Below, piece after piece: positions 50,071 through 62,639 of a stretch of 64,000 bases of DNA. How positions within the stretch are numbered: position 1 is the stretch's first letter; each line of letters starts with the position of its first letter. A model generated the notes under the pieces. It searched no databases. It was not told where the DNA came from and saw nothing but the letters and a program-made list of their open reading frames with translations. The DNA comes from Eutrigla gurnardus. Its lineage: Eukaryota; Chordata; Actinopteri; Perciformes; Triglidae. The stretch lies in assembly GCA_963514095.1 (NCBI GenBank), contig OY741276.1, positions 9,420,407 through 9,484,406 of the forward strand, written 5' to 3'. Position numbers and translations under genes: made by a program.

Positions 50071-53000
50071 TCCACTTGCACACCCTGTGCCTTTATTTTT
50101 TTTATGGGATTGCATGAGTTGCCTTTATTTTGTGTGGCCAAAAATACAGTGTGGTCTTGAATGATAACATCAAGCCCCTGTCCTAAAGGGTTTCTTTGGT
50201 TCTTTGTATGCAGACTTGTGTTATAGTAACCCATTAAAAGCCCAATTACGGGTACTTGTGGTTTCAGCTATCACAGTAGTCGCATGCATGTGCTCATTAT
50301 CTTGTGTGGTCATACAGTAGGTGTCATTACCATCCATTCGAGCTGAGCTGGAGGAAAGACAGAGGGGTTGCAGATTCAGGGCTGGATGGATAAACCAGCT
50401 AGCTAACCAACTAGGTTCTGTACACAGCATGCATTGAAATGAGTTGTAGCTAAACAGTGAGTGTTTTTGAACTTCAAACCGACTGAATCTCTCCCAGGAT
50501 TCGGCTCAAACTCGGTTTGAAGTCAGCTGGTGTTTATTTTACAAAAAAAAAAAAACATTTTTTTTTTTTCAAATGAACAAAAAATCTATTTTTCTCTCTG
50601 AAACCAGAGCTGCTTTTTTGAAAGAAGACGCTTTGTCACTTTCCCTTATATATTTGCCGTTTCATCTGGGCTATGTAGTATTGAATGGTTATTTGTCTGA
50701 TTGTGTTACAGCTGCTATCATTGATACTGAATGACTTATTTATGTATTTATTTATTTGGGGAATAGAGTGAATGTTCTCCAGTTGAGTTGAGGTTGAAAT
50801 AGTCTAATAAAGTTACACTTAGTTATAGCTTCCAGATTTTCTCTCTGCGATTCCCCATGGTGGGCTTGTTTGGCTCAGTACCAGATGTGCAATGACAGAG
50901 AGTGTAATAAACAAACTGAGATACAAAATGTCACATTTGCTAATGAGATGTCTTTTGTATCACCTTTTTGCCCACACGCTTCCTCTAAGATTGTTGACTT
51001 GATTAGCCTGATAATGAAATGTGTGTTCATACAGTAATTCTAAGCATCGTATGTGGTCATACAGAAAGCGCAGTAATTGCATGCGGTTGCCCTCGAATGC
51101 AATGTGTGGGATTTCCGTGCAGGTGTCATTCTATTCAGTGGTCACGCAATTAACATCTATTCTAAGACAGAGGCTTGTGGGCTCATACAACTAAGCCAGT
51201 TTTGGTAATCACGTTAGAAATCCAGGAATATTTTATGTTATTGGTCGAGAAGATAAAAAGGCATCGAAGAAGAGTGTAATAAATAGTTTCAGAAGAAAGA
51301 CACCTAGTGAAGTCGGCCATCCAGGAGGAAAATGCTCTGAAGTGAGGGAGCATTCCTGGAAATTCTTTTGAGGGAGCTTGAAAGACTTTTGAACACAGTT
51401 AATGCCTTGATGTGCTTACATAAACAAGACGATATATTGGCAACACATGCAGTTAGTGAGTGTTAGCAGATAATTCAAAGAAGGAGAACCCAAAATGCTT
51501 TTGTTTTCCAGTGAGTTTGCATTTAATCACAATTTTCCACACAGTGATTTTACTTTCTTTGGGGTGGATAATATGGTGCTACAGACCGGAAAGCTTAGAA
51601 GTAACCATACATACTGTTCAGTGGCTGTAAAGAGAGGAAGACTGAGACCATCTGGGATGAAGCAAACACCAGAGAGAGAGGCGATAGAAAGATATGTGCA
51701 GAGGAGAAACCGGGGAAGATGCTAAAGGGAGTAAGAGGGATGAGAAAGAACGACACAAATAGCAATGCTAAAGGACTCTCGGAGATGTTTCCCACAGGGA
51801 TGGGGTTGATGTAATATTTAAAGGTACAAGGGGCACTGGTGTCACCTCCGCTAGCTTTTAGACCTCTCTGAATAGCAGTCAAACACCGCCAACTCCCCTG
51901 GTGCAAAATGGTTGCGCACAAGTGAAGTGACATCAAGCAAAAGCAAAGCGCAGGTTATGGACTATTTATGTAGGAGTGTGCAGCCTTTTAGCCTGCTCGG
52001 TGTAAACGCTGCTCCACGGCAGCACATCCGCCTCCTTTGTCTATCGGCCTTTTTGTTTTTCAACTTCCGCAAACCGAAATTATTGTTCAACGTGATATTG
52101 GTTGGCATCGATAATGGTACTGTTATGAATGTTGTACTGAATGTTGGAGTCTCTCTTTTCCTCTCTTTAGTTCCCAACATTGTTGTAGTGTGTAAAAAAA
52201 AGAAAGAAAACCTAGCATATGTCTGATTCTATGTTGTTGTGTTGTTAGATGCTGTAAGATTGCTGCTAGCCTTCCCCGTTAATAAAGGTGCATATAGGAG
52301 AGCAAACAGGTTTTGACTGCTGTGACAATGTTGTTTTTGAAAGACTGAAAATCTAGGTTGAAGCAGAACATTTCGTTGGATAAAAACATGTTGTGAATTT
52401 CAGGAATGATTACATATATGTCTCTTTTCGAGAATTTCAGTCATCAACAGTGGAGAGACGGCACAGTGGCCGTTACTACCAGTTGATCGATCTCATTTAT
52501 TGATCTCAGCATGCCCTTGTGTAAAATAGCGCTTACTGCCTGTACGTTGTGGCCAATTATGGGTATTATATATAACATATGCCTCTCCATACAGATCTAC
52601 GTCTAAGTGCGTCTTGCTCCTCTGCTTTTTTTCTGACAGTTATCTTATATTGTTTTTCTTTGTAATGTATATGTTCCAGACTTTAAGTCACCAAAAGGTA
52701 CAGTCCAACAATCTCTCTCACCGTCTTGTCTTGACTGGTGTCATTCATCCTTAAGATGAGGACAATACTCCCAATTTACGGGATTTTCTATTATTGAAAC
52801 GAAAACGGCTGCAAAAAGTGCAATAACAACATCAAATTAATCGTAGATAACCCCACAAAAATTAATTTTCTCACATAAAGACATTTAAACATGAATTATT
52901 CAATGAATTGATATACTGTAGCCTATAACAACATAAAGTTCTACAATGAATTACCTGGTAGATTGAGCCTTTCAGCACCTTGGACAGCACACATACACAC

Positions 53001-53952
53001 AACAGTGCTATCCGTCTGAGAATGACTTATAATAATTAATGTCGATGCATGATGAATAATGGTAGTGGAATAATGTTCCTTAGTTTATGAGATTTTTGTG
53101 GAAATGCATACATAAAAGGTGATTACTATTTTGGACGTCGATTACTGTGGCAGCAGTTGAAGCTTCAACGCATTGGGGTCAATGTTACTACCAAATAGTC
53201 ATTTCAACCCAATAAAACCAGTTTGTTGAACTGTATACCTTTCTGGAGTACTGGTAGTTTAACAAAAACTCTTAATAGCGTGATTATGTAAATGCATGCT
53301 AAGTTAAGTCCATTATGTGCACGTATGGACCCTTATCCATTTAGCACCACTGTCTTTTTTCCAGTCAGTGGAACTGATGCTCGGGCTCAGCGCCAGTTGT
53401 TGCAGCTCGGGCTGTTCATGACACAGAAAACCCATTTGAGCTATAGCACCAGTGACATAATGGATTAAACATTTTGCTTTATAGCTTTAGCTTTTCCCAG
53501 TTTTAACTTTTCAGCGATTCTGTCTGGAGGAAGCACTAAGAGCATGCTCAGCTCACAGCTGTGTCTGGTGTCGGATCCGTTTCATTGTTAATGAGAGAAA
53601 GAAGCCAGCACTTTGGATGAGTTTACTCTAGACTAAGAGTCTAACAAAGATTTCCCCAACTCTTCACTCATGAGGCGAACATCTACTGTAAGATAGTTCT
53701 GTGGAGTTTCTGCTCTGCTGGATGAATCCTGAAATCGCATACATGGGCCCGGGCTATGAAACGGTCTCAAGTTCATGACATCTGCGTCTCTAAATTGAAA
53801 CTCTTCCTCAAACCATTGAGTTCGCTACAAGTAAAGCTCTAATGATCCAGGTGGAGCAGTGCTTTCTGTGTGACTCGACTCGGGGAAAGTTCAGTTTGCA
53901 CTCCAGTGCAATGAGACTGTTTGAATTATTGATATTGCAGTTGAAACGGAGT

Positions 53953-53955
<3 letters not shown>
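50071..53955 (+). other. Intron 1, no exon seen
   Basis: An A run followed by a T run near 50542-50570 (a 12-A stretch, cat, a 12-T stretch, nearly a dyad). (TTTA)n near 50738-50757. The frame at 51912-52226 lacks exon hallmarks. Confidence 0.4.

Positions 53956-53990
<35 letters not shown>
53956..53990. repeat. (CA)n microsatellite, 35 bp
   Basis: CA array after gtataa, ending at tattcc. Confidence 0.95.
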
Positions 53991-53993
<3 letters not shown>

Positions 53994-56900
53994 TCCAAGA
54001 CAGATTACATGAACTTTCAAGCCCCTGGCCCGTGGGACCTTTCAGCGCCTTCCTCTAATGTCGAGAAATTTCTGTGTGTGTGGTTGTGTGTGTCCTGAGC
54101 GTGACAACAGGCCCTTTCATAAAGGTCTTGGCCCTTCATCTACCTTGGGGTTTAGACTGCATGCTGGCTGCCCCTGGAAAGACCTACATCTCTGTGTCTC
54201 TTTCCCCGTTTTCTGTTTTTTTCTCCTCCCTCAGTCTCTTTTTAATTTCTCTCCCTCAATCTCTGCTCCTTTTGCTGTCAACGCAATTAATTTCAAAAGA
54301 CTTTATTGACTTGCTCTGACCTCCCTCTTTTTTCTTTCCTTGACCTCTTCCTTTGTATTTTTCTTTTCTTTTTTCTTTTAAGGTAGTTAGCATTCATCCT
54401 TGTATTTCCTTCACCAACCCATACCATCCTTCTGCATCCTTTGCTCCCTTCTTGGATTCGTAACATTTTGATCTCCCGTTCCTCCCCTGCTCTTCTCTCT
54501 GCTTTTTCGCTTTCTCTCTCACTCATATATATTCTCTTTCTAGGATCAACTCCTTCACACTCCCACCCCATGCACACGTTCTCACACCCGTGAACACACT
54601 CTGCCCCCTGTAAAATCCTCCGGTGATATTTACATCTCATGTTAAATGGATGAGCTGAGAGAAGGTGTCCTGACTCGTCTCTCGCGGTGGCTGTGGTGCG
54701 GTGAGAGACAACATCTCGATCTGATCTCTTTCCTATATTGACAGCTGCTTATGTGACAACACTAATACTATTAGCATGTCACAGTGGCATTATAATCACA
54801 ATGGTTTTAGGATCATATATTGTTAGTAGAATATATCATAGGAGGAAAGGTGGCTTTTAGATTTGTCCTTTGTGACATTCAAGCATTCAAGCCACTCCGG
54901 CTGAGGCCATGTGTGTGTCCAGAACAAAATCCTGCTTCCCCTCTTTGCCTGTTATTCACAACATTTCAACAAAACATAAGGCGCATTCGGTGGTAACAAC
55001 ATGCCCTTTCGTTGACATGGAACATCGCAGAAGATGTGTCAGCCCAAAGTGCAATTACCGATGTGATGTGTTGAAATTGACAGCCGTTCTTTTGCACAAA
55101 CAAGGTGAGTCTGTAAAAGTAGGTTAGGGAATGTAAAAGTGGTGCATAGACAGCACGACTCAGGATGACCTAAATCGTTTACAAAAACAACTGTCAAGTT
55201 TGCGTCAAGTCGTGGCAAACTGGATGTAGAATAATCAGTGTCTGTTGAGTCACAGCCTGGTTCAGGTCGCTGTTCTTTTCAAAAATAGGTTCCAAAAATG
55301 GGTTACTGTTACTCGGACGCCGACAGGCAGGATATAAGTAGGGCGGCGTCCATCCAAACGACATACAGTGGTTATATTCACGTGAATGCGCGGGGTTAAG
55401 AGTTGGAGTGAGAGTGAAACAGCCCTCTACTGTAAGTGATCAACATTGGCTGTAATGGAACCAGTGTGTGCATGCCGTAGAGGCATTTTTCACTGTAGAA
55501 TTTGGCCATCATGTATTTATTTGTTTATTTACTATTTAAATACACAGCATGGGCCAAAGCAGAGTATTAAAAAATCCAGTTTGTAACACCAGTCCTTTTT
55601 TACAAACCAGCACCAGAACATTCATCACCGCTCGGCAGGTCCTTCTTTAAGCTTCGGATAATCCCAATCATGAGCCAATTAATGAAGTGATCAAAACTTA
55701 ATTTATGTGGTGTTATTAAGAACATGGCAGTGGTGAGTTTCAATTCAATCAAAAAACTTTATTGGTCCCTGGTGGGCAATTAAAGGCACACAGAGTTGCT
55801 GTTTTCTGTCCAGTTTGAAATGCACGATTATGTGATTACATGTTTGGCATCCACAGATTTATAGACAACAAAAGGAACGTAAAGATAAATGTTGACAAGC
55901 AAAATATTCATTTCCTTTAAAGCTGTGAACTGAAGGACAAGGTCCACCCTTTCAAAAGGCCAATGAAGACAAACCTGAATGATATGCCAGCAACTAAGTC
56001 CAAATGTATTAGACTGATACCACTTTTCAATGCTTCCGTCTACCTGAACACAACATGACCCCTAACCATTTCTCCTTTCATAAACCCCCTCTATTACTGA
56101 AAGATAAGCACAGGTCATGTAGTTGTATAGAGTAATATCATCTCTTTGTTTGGAGCAGCAATTCATATTGGAATACACAGTAGACTCACAGGAGTGGGTT
56201 GCAATGGCGCCGTGGTCCTGTATGCACTCAGAGAAGTTCAATAAACTTGATTGCGAGTCGCCGGGACGCTGACGTGACAATACTCGGATGGAAATGCACT
56301 TTGCCTCTCTGATGCTGGAGTCATGTGTATGATTTAGTGTCTACGGTTAATCGTCTGTCTATCTCCTCTCCATCACTCAGCCTTTCTTCAAGCAGCCGTC
56401 TCTCTCTGTCTGTCTGTCTTGTTGTTGACTTCTCATCCTCCCTGCCGCTCCGTTTCCTTGTCTGTCTCTTATTCACCTTCATATTCTGAGTGTCCATTAA
56501 GGCTTTTAACTTTTGAAGCACTGTGCTTTCAAAGCTTCCCTGGGTTTGCGTTATTCTCACAACTGCCGCCTCTCAACGTGAAAATCTTCACAAGTGTCGG
56601 GTGTAAAAACTCAAAGGGTAATTCTATCTCCACTCCCTGTAATTGAATGTTGTGTTGACAATTTTGTTGTGATTGGATTTTGTTTTCCCCACATTGGAAA
56701 GCCCTTATTACCCTTAGCTCTAGCGACTGATATGTTATTCTATATGTAAATCAAGCCCTAATGATTCGTGAGACTGAGCCATAATATGGATGGCATACGT
56801 GTATGTGTCAGTGTGCATCAATAGCACGAGAGTGAATAAGAGGTTTTTTACTTGCAGTTGGGAAATGTTTTTTCAGAGCCGTGCCTGGTGCAGGACAGCA

Positions 56901-57713
56901 TGGATATGCATACACATCCACATAAAACAGATCACGAACAATGGAGAGTCAGAAGCATTGAATCCCGCGTCTGTGTGTGTGTGTGTGTGCACGTACACAT
57001 GCGTATGGGAGTGTGTGTGGTCCTGTCAGCTTTTCAAGGCAGCGCCAGTAGATTGGTTTGTCATGTTGCTGACTGGGTGCTTCAGTTTTTATCCAGGGCA
57101 AAGCCTTTTTTTTCTCTGCAACACACACATAAACACAGTGTGGGTTTGTGTCTGTCTGCGCCGGCTCAAACTGCTGTCCTGGTTTCAGAATAGCCATTTG
57201 TCAAAGTCACTCTCTTTGTGTTGGAAAGTTATGTTGAGGTTTCTTCCCCTTCCTCTGTGTCTCTCTTTGTTTGTGTGTACATATCTATCTATCGGTTTTT
57301 CCCTGCCCTGTTCTTGTGTTGTGTGTGCAGTCTTTGTTGGTCGACACATATAATGTCCTGTGGTATTTGCTGTGGATACATTCATATTTTAATGTATGTT
57401 TTTAATGATTTGAATTCAATGTAGGGAAGAAAAAAAACATGTGAAACGTGTTCAGGAGCCTTTATTCTTATTTTCATCTATTGAACAACATGGTTATAAC
57501 AAAAGTATATTTGAAACACAGCGCTTGGAGGAGGATTTGTTCCTGTTTAATGTGGTTGAACCACCTTTGGTCGCCCGGCTGATCTTACCGTAAAATGCAG
57601 CTGTAATACTCAATAAAGTTTGTTATTAACTGGCCACGCATCATTAAAGGTGCATGAGACTTGAGCTCATTTCCTCTTCATCAAGATAATTTAAATGCCA
57701 CTGTCGAACACAG

Positions 57714-57715
<2 letters not shown>
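53991..57715 (+). other. Intron 1, no exon seen
   Basis: Pyrimidine-rich at 54190-54400. Contains the retroelement-like scrap at 55741-55800 and short TG tracts at 56970-57020. The 187-codon frame at 56790-57353 runs through TG-rich sequence and is unsupported. Confidence 0.4.
55741..55800. mobile_element. Retroelement 3'-end-like scrap
   Basis: caattcaatcaaaaaacttt, then attggtccctggtgggcaat: the 'aactttattggtcccnngngggcaatt' wording resembles fragments frequently seen at retroelement 3' ends in fish. Only about 60 bp is recognisable and there is no clear boundary, so this is low confidence. Confidence 0.3.
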
Positions 57716-57788
<73 letters not shown>

Positions 57789-57819
57789 TGTGCGTGCGTG
57801 CGTGTGTGTGTGTGTGTGT
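57716..57819. repeat. (TG)n microsatellite with CG/TGCG interruptions, 104 bp
   Basis: Perfect GT/TG to 57784, then gcgcgtgtgcgtgcgtgcg, then TG to 57819. It alternates purine and pyrimidine throughout, so it is among the most Z-prone tracts here. Confidence 0.97.
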
Positions 57820-58194
57820 CCCCCTTGAATCTTATGAATTGAGAGCACAAAGAGCATTGTGCACTGAGGAAGTAAGAGAGCCAGAAACTGAAAGCAAAGT
57901 TGACTCATGTTCTCATATGGAGGGAAAAAATATGCATAAACAAATAGAAACGCTGCATTACTTCAATTCATGTTACTCTGTGGGAGAATACTAATTCTGT
58001 TTAAACCATTGCTATTGTTCCAGCAGTGAGTACAGTACAGAGATTTGCAAGAAGAGACATCAAGCATGTGAGTTTTAAATGAAATGAATGAAGAGATAGA
58101 GACATAAACGTGGATGGAAAAAAAAACAGATTACAATATTGCACTAATAGCTCTTCAGCGATTACTTTTGGAGTCAGTAGTGGGCATTAGCCCA

Positions 58195-58222
58195 GTGTGT
58201 GTGTGTGTGCGTGTGTGTGTGT
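58195..58222. repeat. (GT)n with one GC, about 28 bp
   Basis: Short GT array with a gtgtgcgtgtg interruption. Confidence 0.85.
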
Positions 58223-58641
58223 ACAGTACAGCCATCAGCCAGCTGCTCTCCAATTATACAAATGGAGCTCTAAACAGGTGGAGCATGGAGGAAGATGCTG
58301 GTTGTCCATCTATGTCTGTCACTACACGGACAGACTGCATGTTCAGGAGATGCGCCGCATGTAACCCGGCACGCTCGAACAAAACACGCCGCCCGCTAAT
58401 GCAAGAATTATGTTGATGTGCGTGTTTGCGGGCGGATGCATTCATTTGTACTTTTACACAATATATTTGCAGCCTAGATACATATCATTTGATTATATTT
58501 GCAGCCCACATACAGATTTCACACCAGAACGTGAAGCGTTGATGTTGGTTTATTTTTGCATTTTGACTTATCTTGTACTTTTTTTCTAGTTTTTGAGTAC
58601 ACCTTGCTGTGTGTGCTCCCTTGTGTGCGTCTGTGTAAGAA

Positions 58642-58643
<2 letters not shown>

Positions 58644-58703
<60 letters not shown>
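58644..58703. repeat. (TG)n microsatellite, about 60 bp
   Basis: TG array with one TATG interruption near 58696. Confidence 0.96.
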
Positions 58704-58780
58704 TTTTGGCAGAGCTCTATGGATGTGCACAAACAACCCTCTGTGTAAATAGCTCATTAGCAGTGGGGGGGCGTGCCCCA

Positions 58781-58783
<3 letters not shown>

Positions 58784-58834
<51 letters not shown>
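58784..58834. repeat. (TG)n microsatellite, 51 bp
   Basis: Perfect array; a same-orientation partner of 58644-58703 across an 80-bp unique spacer that holds a seven-G run. Confidence 0.96.
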
Positions 58835-58835
<1 letters not shown>

Positions 58836-58869
58836 TATGTATGTGCTGATTGATGGGGTCACAGCAGGG

Positions 58870-59200
58870 TGCCAGGCCTAGTTACAACCCCCCTCGTCCC
58901 CTCTCCCCTCCCCTCCTGTTCCTCCCTCCCATCGCTCTGTTCCATCCTCGTTTAATCTGGCAGTGGAGGCGAAGGAGAGCGGGAGCGAGAGTCACCAAGG
59001 GACACTGCTCATCTTCAAACATCGCACTCGTGCCTCTCTTTCCCCATCTCGTCACCTTGTCTCTTTATTTTGCCCTCACTTCTCTCCCCTCCCTCGCTCG
59101 CACCGTTCCTCCTCCCCGCAGTTTTGTCTCCGTTTTAACTTTGCCCGCCTCCCTCGTCTTCCTCGCGTTGAGAGACGGGGCCTGCAACCCTGGGTGATGG
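58870..59200 (+). promoter_or_regulatory. GC- and pyrimidine-rich block, possible internal promoter or alternative first exon
   Basis: Unlike the AT-rich intron around it, this block is CT-rich (ctcccctcccctcctgttcc) with a CG-containing purine segment (ggaggcgaaggagagcggga, 58964-58983) and several CGs (59095-59175). The arrangement resembles the leader of the 9.2 kb promoter. A GTG-initiated frame stays open from 58963 to 59511, but low stop density is expected in CT-rich sequence. No transcription start or donor can be fixed. Speculative. Confidence 0.25.
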
Positions 59201-59228
59201 AAGACACATTGTCAATTTTTTATTTGTG

Positions 59229-59247
59229 CCCCCCCCCCCCCCCCCCC
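59229..59247. repeat. Poly-C run, 19 bp, then poly-T
   Basis: C run followed by ttttttt. Length is likely unreliable in the assembly. Confidence 0.9.
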
Positions 59248-60134
59248 TTTTTTTCTGCTTTTGTTGGAACTCATCAACCATCAATGTCCCCGTCCCCCCG
59301 CCCCCTTCCTGCATTGAACTTATTTGAATCTAAATGCTATTGGGGATGTCACCGAGACAGACCGAGCCGCGCATATGGGTCTCTATTTGACACGTGTTTT
59401 TCTCCTGTCTGGATATTTGTGATGTGTGATACCCTCCAACCCCTTCCACTCCCTTATTCACATTTCATTTGGGTTTCTGATCTTCTTTCACCTGCAGTTT
59501 CGCTTTCCTAAAGTCTCCAAGGGACGGGGAAATAACTCTAAACTCCAGAGCCGATAGTGAGGAAAATGACTGTGTGTCGAGACAAAGAGGGAGAGAGCGA
59601 CTGTGGAGGGACATGTAGACAAAGACAAAGACAAACAGAGAATGTTGGAGGCACAGTTATTTAAATGTGAACCCGCATGTGTAATAACAAAGCAACATCT
59701 AGTGTTTTGATGGCCCAATTCTATACTTCTCACATCTCTATGCAATGTTTTTGAATCAGCTTTGTGGAGGGAAAGTCATTTTACTCTTACGCTGTTTTTC
59801 TTCTCCTGAAAGACTGCGGAAGTAATTCCTCCACTTCATGAATAGGCGTGAATTCATTGCTGCAGAAAAAGTAAAATATTTGAAAGGAGTATGGCACTTA
59901 AACCGTTCTAGTTATTCTACATGCAAACTGTTCGAAAGCAAAGATGAACGCATGAAAAAGTCAGTTTGGGTCACTTGTTGAGTGCTCGTGATCATTTCTG
60001 CTTTACAAAAGACCAATCAGCAGATGAGTGTCTACGTTATGTATTTCTGTCCATGTGTGTGTGTGTGTGTGTCTGTCTGTGTGTTTGTGTTTGAATTATC
60101 ATTGTCAGTGTGCATTTTTGGACTTAACATTGCA

Positions 60135-60136
<2 letters not shown>

Positions 60137-60165
<29 letters not shown>
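60137..60165. repeat. (TG)n microsatellite, 29 bp
   Basis: TG array after gcattt, ending at ttagcc. Confidence 0.93.
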
Positions 60166-60167
<2 letters not shown>

Positions 60168-60356
60168 AGCCATCCAATGAAACTGAATAGGGGGCGGTGG
60201 CGGGTATTGTGAGGAGTCAATGACTACTTAAAGACCACCACCACAGCTGATGGAAACACATACACACACACAAGCACACACACTCTCTCTGAAAACCCTC
60301 TAAAACACTTGACCTTTCACCTCGTCTCCTCTGGTCACTTTATTGGCCGTCCATCT

Positions 60357-60377
60357 CCCCCCCCCCCCCCCCCCCCC
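60357..60377. repeat. Poly-C run, 21 bp
   Basis: Uninterrupted C residues between ccatct and gaccag. Confidence 0.92.
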
Positions 60378-62615
60378 GACCAGTCCAAACAAACGGGCTC
60401 TTTGTTTAGGAATTCTGGCTTTGTGACTGTGTCAATCTACTGCTGGCTTGTGTGTGTGTGTGTGCCGGCATGCATGTTTTTGTGGGACTTTGTGTGTTTG
60501 CTTTGGTCTCCTGACAAAGAAAATTTCTTTTTTGATTGTCTTTTCTGGGCTAAAGTTAAATAAAAGGCTTAGCTAAAGCCGGCAGTAGCGAGACGCAGAC
60601 TCACGGAGAGACACTGTGACAGTCGGGAGACAGGTGGACTGTCAGGCCAAGAGACAGACAGGCAGGCAACAGTCAAACATCCAGACAGGCAGGACGGCAG
60701 GGAAGGAGGGGAGTAAACACTGCAAGAGAGTGTGTGTGTGTGTTTAGAGAGGAGATTTACAATCGGATAGCCTTAGATAGTCATCTTTCTTTGGGAGGAA
60801 GTAGACGGTAAAATAAGTAGACAGAGACATGAATCTGAGGAGAGAGGCACAGATAGGAATAGACTTGAACAATAATGAAAGATGGACAGAGACATATTGG
60901 CAATAATCACACTTTACATTTCCCATCGTTCACATAGCAACGCTATGGAGCTGGTGGGAGGAAAGCTACAGCAGACCTTGTAATTATGGTCTGTGTGCCT
61001 ACTTGCATGTAAGCAAGAATAGATCTCATCTCAACAAGTTTATCGTTTGTGTCATGTTGGGTTTCTTTTATCCAACATGTGTAGGTATTCATGCAGTACC
61101 TCCATACATATAACCTTGTATCTGTGCATCTGAAAGCGCCTCTGCATTTGTATGCAAGGAGCTCCACCACCTTCAACCCAGCTAACTTCTCCTCAGGTGA
61201 TTATGCTGTAAAACTAATAAAAAATGGGAAAGGCAATTTGATGAATGAGAGAAAGTGAGAACGAGGGTCTCTCCCATCTGAAGGATGAAAGGGAATGGGG
61301 GGGGAGCTGGGATCTATATTTAGCCTATTATTGTTAAGAGTGCAATATGCAGGCAGATTGTAGATCAAGGTTGCCTGTTCACACTGGGACTTGATTCGAA
61401 TTTTTAATTAAACACGCAAGTACGGAAAGACAGCATGTCAGGGAAATAACTTCATAGATATTGCTGGAAAATGTTCAGCAGCGAGCCAACTGTTCAAAAG
61501 CAGTGCCAGTTCAAACATGCTTTGTGTTTGCCTTTTATTTAACATATATTTCTCAATGCCTTCCTGTGCTTTAACTTTCACAATGTTTTCCAAATTAATA
61601 GCGATGGTGAAATGGAAATATTTTGCTTCATAATATTAGAAAACCCCGTGAAAATAATGCGAAGAAGGTGAGAAAGTAATCTCTTCACTGTGGCTTGGGG
61701 TGATCAACGCTTCATGAAAGATGCATTTAATTTGAGGAACCGAGTTTGACCTGGTTACATTACGGTCGTGTTGGATCCTCATCCACAAGACGCTTCTAAA
61801 AACAAGCGGTGGAATGAATCCGTTTCAGCGGCTTATGTCCCACGTTGCCTCTTCCCTTCCGTTAAAATGTTGATCCTTTCGCTGTAGAGCCCTTTTTACT
61901 GTTAACCTACACATTTCCTTTGTCTGTTTCGATATCTCCTCTTCATTTCCTCTCTCCTAACCTTTTTTCTTTGCATCTGTCTCTGGTAACAGTCGTGTTT
62001 CAGTGGAGGATTTATTATATTTGTGACAGCCTTAAAATCGTTTGGAATAGAAAGCCACGTTTGGAAGGCTTCATAAGAGATATTGGACGCGAGGGAAGGA
62101 ATAGCAGTTTTTCTTTCTTCTCTTTCAAAGGAAAGCAATCCTTTTGTCACTCTTAGCGTCCACGTGTGTGTGTTTGTATTTATTTTCTATTTGCTTCTGG
62201 AACATTTCCATATAAATTCCATTAAACGTCTGCATGGCAGTCTACCTCTGCCCTCGAGGACATCTAAAGGTTTTTCTGACTTTGCTGAAGCAGACGTCAA
62301 AGTGCATGACACGCTTGGGGCAGCGCTGGGCTTTATTGTTTCATGTTGCTCTGGAGACGCAGACAAATATCTGCTTCGGAAAGCTTGACTATACTGAACC
62401 GATGGCTTTGAACATTGTTCACAGGCTATCACCTTAAAGACATGCAGATCAGATTAGATCGACACCCATCTAACACCCTGCTGATGTATTTTTTTTTCTT
62501 TGTCGTCTGAGAAAAGACCATAATCTCCCAAATCTCTGCTGGTAATTTTGATGCACATGGCGTCACAATATGAATTAATTAATGCAGAAAGTGTCGGGAA
62601 AAAGCTTTAAAGTGA

Positions 62616-62639
62616 GGGGGGGGGGGGGGGGGGGGGGGG
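62616..62639. repeat. Poly-G run, 24 bp
   Basis: Uninterrupted G residues after aaagtga; the longest homopolymer in the window. Confidence 0.92.

Noticed and set aside
56790..57353. 187-codon frame rich in Cys/Val/Leu
   Set aside because: Composition follows from TG-rich sequence; no exon boundaries or family resemblance.
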